From: an uncultured Bacteroidales bacterium
Lineage (GTDB): Bacteria > Bacteroidota > Bacteroidia > Bacteroidales > Paludibacteraceae
NCBI GenBank assembly: GCA_934716995.1
Contig: CAKUYO010000011.1
Coordinates: 1 to 64,000, forward strand
Direction of reading: 5' to 3'
Length of the DNA stretch: 64,000 nt
Shown: positions 59,277 to 64,000 of the stretch, one piece after another
How positions within the stretch are numbered: the first letter of the stretch is position 1
How the letters are laid out: every line of letters starts with the position of its first letter
The notes under the pieces: generated by a model
What the model was told of the DNA's origin: nothing
The model's database searches: none
Seen by the model: the letters and a program-made list of their open reading frames with translations, nothing else
Position numbers and translations under genes: made by a program

Positions 59277-61193
59277 TTATTGTTTGGCGATCATGCCGTC
59301 TTTCCACTTGCTGCGCTGCTCTGGGAGGACTTCGGTATCAGGCTGTTTGACAGCGGCTTGAATGGCGTCCTTAACCTTTTGGGCTGCGTCCTTGATACCC
59401 TCACGGACATGCTCCACGATGTCGGCATGCTCAAACCACGCGATGGCATCCGCCTTGGTAACCGCAGTACCTTGCTGTTTGTCCACAGCCACGAGACGGC
59501 AGTTGTCGAAAGCGGTCAGCGGCTCGATGCCGTGCTGCGTCTGCAGGTAGCAGATGACATCACCTTTCTTATAGAACGTGCCGAAAGCAGGTGCGTGGCT
59601 GTCTTCGTTGTAGTCGAGTTCCCACAGCACTTTGCCTGCCTGCGTAGCCTCCAGCGGCTCGGCATTCGGGTGCAGGATAGCGCGTTTGTCGGCAGCAGAG
59701 ATAAACGTTACCTGCTTGCCACCCTGTGCGGCTTTCTCCATACGCTCGAGGAGGTCTTTGTTGAACTGCTCCTTCGCCTGACCGGACTTGTACTCGCGGT
59801 ACTGCTTCTCGTGCATAGCAAACTCGAAGAGTTCCTCGTCGTCCAGTCCGCGGTCCCAACCGAGTTTCTCCATCTCCTCTATATAGTGCGGCAGCACATC
59901 GGGATAGAGTGCCTGCGGGTCGCCCGTATAGAACTCCATGCCTTTCTCTTTGGCGAGTTCGATGATTTCGGGAGCCAGTTCGCCCGGCAGTTTGCCCGAC
60001 TTGCCGAGAATCATACCCCACATAGCGGGGTCCATACGGGTGAACGGTTTTTCGCCCATCGACTTCGAGAAGAGGTTCATCAGGGCGGCGTTCTTGACAT
60101 ACTGCGAGAACGGCGTTACGAGGCACGGCGTACCGAGCATAGGCCATATACGCTGCACTTCCTCGAAGAGTTCAACCAGCAGTTCGTCCTCACTGAGGGC
60201 TTTCTCGCCACGCTTGACAAGGTTGGCGTTGATAGCGGCGTGCATACCCTTGAGGTCCGCCATCAGCGAACCCATCATACCGCCCGGCAGACCGCAGCCG
60301 ACAAGCAGAGAGGTCATCTTGGAGTTGCGGGGGTCGATCCAGTAGCCGAGGAAGTCGTCGATAAACGATTGCGTCAGGCTGCGCGCCTCCATATAGGCTT
60401 TCATATTGATGTCCTTAACAAGGAAGCCTGCGTCGCGGAGCATCGCCTGGATAGTGATAACATCGGGATGCACCATACCCCAACTGAGCGGCTCCATAGC
60501 CACATCGAGCACGTCAATACCCGCCTTGGCAACCTCGAGCATCGAAGCCACCGAGAAGCCCGGCCCCGTATGTCCGTGATACTGGAGAATGATGTCGGGG
60601 TGTTTCTCCTTGATAGCCGCAACAATCTTCCCCAACATGGCGGGGCGACCGATACCTGCCATATCCTTGAGACAGATTTCCTGTGCGCCGCCCTCGATGA
60701 GTTGCTCGGCAAGATTGATGTAATACTCCACGGTATGCACCTTGGAATAGGTGATACACATCGTAGCCTGGGCGGTCATACCTGCCTCTTTCGCCCATTT
60801 GATAGACGGGATGATATTGCGGGGGTCGTTCAGACCACAGAAAATACGGGTGATGTCCACACCCTGTGCGTGCTTCACCTTGTACATCAGTTGGCGCACG
60901 TCGGCAGGCACGGGGTTCATACGGAGGGCGTTCAGACCGCGGTCGAGCATGTGGGTCTTGATACCGACCTCGTTGAAAGGCTTGGTGAAGGTACGCACCG
61001 CCTGATTAGGGTTCTCGCCATAGAGGAGGTTCACCTGCTCACTCGCACCGCCGTTGGTCTCCACACGGTCGAAACAGCCCATATCGATGATAACGGGTGC
61101 AATCTTTGCCAACTGGTCTTTGCGGGGAACGTACTTGCCGCTGGACTGCCACATATCGCGGTAAACCAACGAGAATTGAATTTCTTTCTTCAT
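59277..61193 (-). CDS. Oxaloacetate decarboxylase alpha/pyruvate carboxylase subunit B-like protein
   Basis: 638 residues. HMGL-like carboxyltransferase barrel (RDMWQSSGKYVPRKDQ, ARIFCGLNDPRN-type segment, CLKDMAGIGRP, QYHGHTGPGFSVAS) and the conserved PycB/OadA domain. The C-terminal part resembles a biotinyl domain (GTFYKKGDVICYLQTQHGI), but the biotin site A-M-K-M is replaced by LQTQHG and no Lys is at the usual position, so biotin must be carried by another protein. The role is pyruvate-oxaloacetate exchange or sodium-coupled decarboxylation; the sequence alone does not decide. Confidence 0.87.
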   Translation of the reverse strand: MKKEIQFSLVYRDMWQSSGKYVPRKDQLAKIAPVIIDMGCFDRVETNGGASEQVNLLYGENPNQAVRTFTKPFNEVGIKTHMLDRGLNALRMNPVPADVRQLMYKVKHAQGVDITRIFCGLNDPRNIIPSIKWAKEAGMTAQATMCITYSKVHTVEYYINLAEQLIEGGAQEICLKDMAGIGRPAMLGKIVAAIKEKHPDIILQYHGHTGPGFSVASMLEVAKAGIDVLDVAMEPLSWGMVHPDVITIQAMLRDAGFLVKDINMKAYMEARSLTQSFIDDFLGYWIDPRNSKMTSLLVGCGLPGGMMGSLMADLKGMHAAINANLVKRGEKALSEDELLVELFEEVQRIWPMLGTPCLVTPFSQYVKNAALMNLFSKSMGEKPFTRMDPAMWGMILGKSGKLPGELAPEIIELAKEKGMEFYTGDPQALYPDVLPHYIEEMEKLGWDRGLDDEELFEFAMHEKQYREYKSGQAKEQFNKDLLERMEKAAQGGKQVTFISAADKRAILHPNAEPLEATQAGKVLWELDYNEDSHAPAFGTFYKKGDVICYLQTQHGIEPLTAFDNCRLVAVDKQQGTAVTKADAIAWFEHADIVEHVREGIKDAAQKVKDAIQAAVKQPDTEVLPEQRSKWKDGMIAKQ

Positions 61194-61231
61194 TATAGTT
61201 TAGATAAAAAGTCCGGTTGTTTATTCCGCTG

Positions 61232-61262
61232 CAAAGTTACAACTATTTTTCCGGTTTCGCAA
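61232..61262 (-). promoter_or_regulatory. Bacteroides-type promoter of the decarboxylase-like gene
   Basis: -33 TTG (61262-61260), 20-bp spacer, -7 TAACTTTG (61239-61232). Leader of about 35 nt before the ATG at 61193. The downstream restriction-modification genes may share this transcript. Confidence 0.82.
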
Positions 61263-61310
61263 GGGGCGGACGCTTTTTGCAGGATTACCGGCGGTGTCGG
61301 GTCTATCGCC

Positions 61311-61417
61311 CTACCACTCCCCTACCACTCATTACCCATAGAACACTTCTATAAGGTGTTTACCCTGCATCCTAAATGGAATAACCTATTAATCACCTAT
61401 CAATCACCTATTGTTGA
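61311..61417. repeat. Two 11-bp tandem arrays upstream of the decarboxylase-like gene
   Basis: CTACCACTCCC and CTACCACTCAT (61311-61332), then CCTATTAATCA, CCTATCAATCA, CCTATTGTTGA (61385-61417). All have an 11-bp period. They lie between the type III Res gene and the promoter at 61232. Confidence 0.88.
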
Positions 61418-61449
61418 TAGCACAATGATATAGGATCGGGCAAAGCAGT

Positions 61450-63471
61450 TTATTTCAGCGATTCGAGAAAGGCGGTTTTGGAAATGGTATCTTCCGCACC
61501 GTTGCAGAAGCGGGTGATACGCCATGTATCGTCTTTGATGATCGGGAGATAGAACAGGTGGTTCTGCAGTTTCCTGGAACAAGCCGTATAACAGGCTTTA
61601 AGCGCACGGATTTTGGCGTTGTATTCCTCTGTATTGATATGCGAATCGTTGGCTATATTGACACTTTTTACCTCGAACAGGTGTATTCTGCCACGGCGGT
61701 CTTTCAGCACAAAATCAGGATAGGAGACGTGTATACCGTCGGTGTAGTACTGGTAGCATATCTCCGAGCCGGGCAGATAGTTCTTGCCCCACAGGTAGCA
61801 CTGTCCTTGCAGCAGGTCGGTTTCGGATAGTACGGCACCATACTGCTCCGCAGCGTCTTGCAATAGGCTTGCCCATTCGCTCTCGGCATCACTATCGAAG
61901 GCAAAGGCATGGTTGTCCGCCTTTTTGCGCCACACCCAACCGCGGATATTGTTCCGGTTGCCGCTGTCAAGATAATAAGACTGCACAGGGAAGGAGACGG
62001 GTTTGTCCGACACCGCCATACTGTCGTCGTAGTTGCAGATATATTGGTTGTACTGCTTCCGAAGTCCGCCCAGATTCTCCGCGAACAGCAGCCACTTCTG
62101 CACGTTGCCGGCATACTGATAGCAGAGGTTTTGCAGGTCGGTTTCGGCGGCTTGCAACTGGCGGAAGAGAACAAAGATACTATCCGAAGCGTTGCCCGGC
62201 TTTTTATCCGCCATATAGCGGTTTACATCAAAATCTTTGCGGGCGGTGAGCGGGAGCAGACAGGTGGTTCGGACGGCGATGTTTTGCCGGATATCCGCTC
62301 CCTCATGCCACAGCGCAACAGGATAGGTCTTGCGCATAGTATCGGGCGGAATACCCCATACCCAAGCGGTGGTGGCGAGTTCTTTCTGCGCGGAGGTAAG
62401 CGTCTCGAAATCAGTCAGCCGGGGGTTGCGGCGCACACGCCCCATGACCTGCTCGTCCAACTGCTTGCTTTGGCTGTCGCGCACTTGGTAGAGCATACAC
62501 GCCCGCGGAATATCCCAGCCCTCGGAAATGGTCATCTTGAAGATGATGACATCTATACTCGAAGTACTCCGTTTGGCGTAGTCTTTCCATTTACCTGGTT
62601 TCAGTTTCTTGAGGTCGTCGTTGGTATCACACATCTTGGGGTTATCCACGATGAGCATCCATTTCAGCCCCTGATGCCGGTCAAGCGCAGGACGGATTTG
62701 CTCCTGCCACTCCCGGTCGGCTTTGTCCTTGTTGGAGATTTGGATGATGAGACACGGATTGACCTCCAAAGAGGTGTAGTCCTGCTGTATCTGCTCAAAA
62801 CGGCAGAGAGCGTCCTCCACCGTATCGGTGTCGGCACCGAGTTCCACGCGCTTGATGAGTTTGGCTTGTACCGCCTCATCGTCGGTTATCTGCACATCGG
62901 GTGTCTGTCCGCGGCGGAGGTTAGGCGTGGCGGAAAAATTGACGGTCTTACTGAAATACTTTGCCAAGAGGGTGTCGAGATTGTTGGTGGCTTGGTGGCA
63001 CTCGTCTTTGATGAGATAGATGCGCTTGTTCAGTCCGCCGAACAAACCGCCTTCGGTCAGTCGGGCAAGGAAATGGTTCATTGCCCCCGCCATCAGTTTG
63101 CCGTTTTTCTTAAAGAGGTCGCGCGGCAGGACATAGACATTATGGTCGGTGGGGATAAAAAGCGTCTCCTCGCCGCTCACCTCGGTGGAGATAAGATAGG
63201 GGTTCAGCAGAGGAAATACCCCGCTTTGCACGCAATCGCAGAAAGAAAGGTAGTTTTGCCGTGCAAGGTCGCCTTTGGAGAGTGAAGAGACGAGAAAAAC
63301 AACGTTGTTATCTCCTTCTTTCTCCAATACGCGGTTCATCAGGTCTGCCATCATACGGGTCTTGCCGCTGCCCGTCGGGGCGCGGAAGGTCAGTTCGCTC
63401 TTGCTGCCGTAGAGGCGTTGGAACAACTCCGAGACGACTCTGTTTTGCAGGTCTTGTATCTCTTGTAGCAT
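61450..63471 (-). CDS. Type III restriction enzyme, Res subunit
   Basis: 673 residues from the ATG at 63471, one base after the Mod stop codon. Superfamily 2 helicase with Walker A APTGSGKT (residues 31-38), DECH box (LIKDECHQATNN), FSATPNLRRGQ and the later MGRVRRNPRL. The C-terminal third has a PD-(D/E)XK-like nuclease (YPDFVLKDRRGRIHLFEVKS). It should cut DNA together with the Mod subunit encoded upstream. Confidence 0.88.
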   Translation of the reverse strand: MLQEIQDLQNRVVSELFQRLYGSKSELTFRAPTGSGKTRMMADLMNRVLEKEGDNNVVFLVSSLSKGDLARQNYLSFCDCVQSGVFPLLNPYLISTEVSGEETLFIPTDHNVYVLPRDLFKKNGKLMAGAMNHFLARLTEGGLFGGLNKRIYLIKDECHQATNNLDTLLAKYFSKTVNFSATPNLRRGQTPDVQITDDEAVQAKLIKRVELGADTDTVEDALCRFEQIQQDYTSLEVNPCLIIQISNKDKADREWQEQIRPALDRHQGLKWMLIVDNPKMCDTNDDLKKLKPGKWKDYAKRSTSSIDVIIFKMTISEGWDIPRACMLYQVRDSQSKQLDEQVMGRVRRNPRLTDFETLTSAQKELATTAWVWGIPPDTMRKTYPVALWHEGADIRQNIAVRTTCLLPLTARKDFDVNRYMADKKPGNASDSIFVLFRQLQAAETDLQNLCYQYAGNVQKWLLFAENLGGLRKQYNQYICNYDDSMAVSDKPVSFPVQSYYLDSGNRNNIRGWVWRKKADNHAFAFDSDAESEWASLLQDAAEQYGAVLSETDLLQGQCYLWGKNYLPGSEICYQYYTDGIHVSYPDFVLKDRRGRIHLFEVKSVNIANDSHINTEEYNAKIRALKACYTACSRKLQNHLFYLPIIKDDTWRITRFCNGAEDTISKTAFLESLK

Positions 63472-63472
63472 C

Positions 63473-64000
63473 TTATTCTTGTGTTCGTTGTGCCCATTCG
63501 TGATCGTTCTCCGCACGTTTTTGCGTGTTGGCAAAGCGGGTGCATACCCATTCTATTTTCTCGCGCATAGTGGCAAACGGTTTCTGCCCGTAGAGGGTCT
63601 CGTCTATCACCTCGAAGGGGGACTTGCCCTCGGTGTATTCAAAGTTTGAGACGTGGTCTATCTCATATACGTCAAGGTTACCGCCGTAGGGGGTATTGCT
63701 CTGCGCCCATTTGAAGTCCGTGGTACCGTCGTAGCAACTGCCTGTCATAATGCGTTTCAAGCGTTTGACTGTAACATCATAGGCTATGCCGTTGGGCGTG
63801 GTGTCGGTCTGTTCGTTCAACTGGCAGAGGATAAACGTGCGGTTGCCACCGTCCTGCCTGTTCAAATCCAATACCGCATGCCCTGTGGTGCCGCTCCCCG
63901 CAAAGAAATCCAGGACGGTGGCATCGGGATTGTCGCATACCATCGTTATCAATTTACCCACCAAAGCAGATGGCTTGGGGTTCTTAAAAAGTGTACTCCC
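63473..64000 (-). CDS. Type III DNA methyltransferase, Mod subunit (partial)
   Basis: C-terminal part of an adenine-N6 methyltransferase. The frame is open to the window edge (FKNPKPSALVGKLI, the usual K-P-x-x-L region, then VLDFFAGSGTTGHAVLDLN). The catalytic DPPY motif lies beyond the edge. The last 100 residues are a variable tail. It forms a type III system with the Res gene that follows one base after its stop. Confidence 0.87.
   Translation of the reverse strand, partial: GSTLFKNPKPSALVGKLITMVCDNPDATVLDFFAGSGTTGHAVLDLNRQDGGNRTFILCQLNEQTDTTPNGIAYDVTVKRLKRIMTGSCYDGTTDFKWAQSNTPYGGNLDVYEIDHVSNFEYTEGKSPFEVIDETLYGQKPFATMREKIEWVCTRFANTQKRAENDHEWAQRTQE

Noticed and set aside
1..64000. tRNA, rRNA, tmRNA or riboswitch genes
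   Set aside because: I looked for T-arm and other conserved motifs in the gaps and recognised none; a covariance search would be decisive.

Overview
The window comes from the chromosome of a member of the Bacteroidales (phylum Bacteroidota). The evidence is a TonB-dependent receptor followed by a DUF5689 lipoprotein, a DUF5723/thrombospondin-repeat/OmpA protein, DUF1573, CXXX-repeat RiPP genes, the Bacteroidota form of SerA, and seven promoters of the Bacteroides type (-33 TTTG or TTG, exactly 20 bp, -7 TAnnTTTG). I cannot name the genus. No tRNA, rRNA or CRISPR array was recognised.

Layout. 1-5.8 kb (minus strand): rsmG (partial), yebC, a large OmpA-family protein and a lipoprotein. 5.97-7.30 kb: a segment bounded by perfect 34-bp inverted repeats that carries an Mpi-family serine invertase, an outward-facing promoter at its left end and a strong hairpin behind the invertase gene. 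7.3-26.5 kb (plus strand): an aryl polyene-type gene cluster with a tyrosine ammonia-lyase-like enzyme, acyl-CoA ligase, ketoreductase, three complete ketosynthases, two ketosynthase-like domains, two ACPs, two hotdog dehydratases, a methyltransferase, acyltransferases, a GT2-PlsC-FAD oxidoreductase fusion, a LolA-like protein and an MMPL exporter. 26.7-33.8 kb (minus): a patatin-like lipase, tatC, tatA and a CXXX-repeat RiPP locus whose two Cys-rich precursors carry textbook twin-arginine signals, then an MntA/HepT toxin-antitoxin pair. 34-37.7 kb (minus): MlaD-like protein, cell-wall amidase, DUF4143 ATPase. 38-51.5 kb (plus): Rsh (p)ppGpp enzyme, DUF1573 protein, MeaB, DnaB, AsnRS, TonB receptor, DUF5689 lipoprotein, CvpA, FolK. 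51.5-64 kb (minus): CDF transporter, HD hydrolase, DUF262 protein, serA, serC, a type II restriction-modification pair, an oxaloacetate decarboxylase/pyruvate carboxylase-like subunit and a type III restriction-modification system (Mod cut by the window end).

Three things stand out. First, the invertible segment sits directly upstream of the aryl polyene cluster. In the orientation read here its promoter points away from the cluster and the hairpin shields the cluster from the invertase transcript. Inversion would place the promoter about 90 bp upstream of the first cluster gene, so the cluster is probably phase variable and this copy reads as OFF. Second, the CXXX-repeat RiPP genes and tatAC lie in one run of genes, and both precursors have SRRxFFK signals, which suggests Tat export of the modified peptides. 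Third, many intergenic gaps hold short tandem arrays with an exact 11-bp period. The unit sequence changes from locus to locus, but two unit families recur at distant loci in both orientations.
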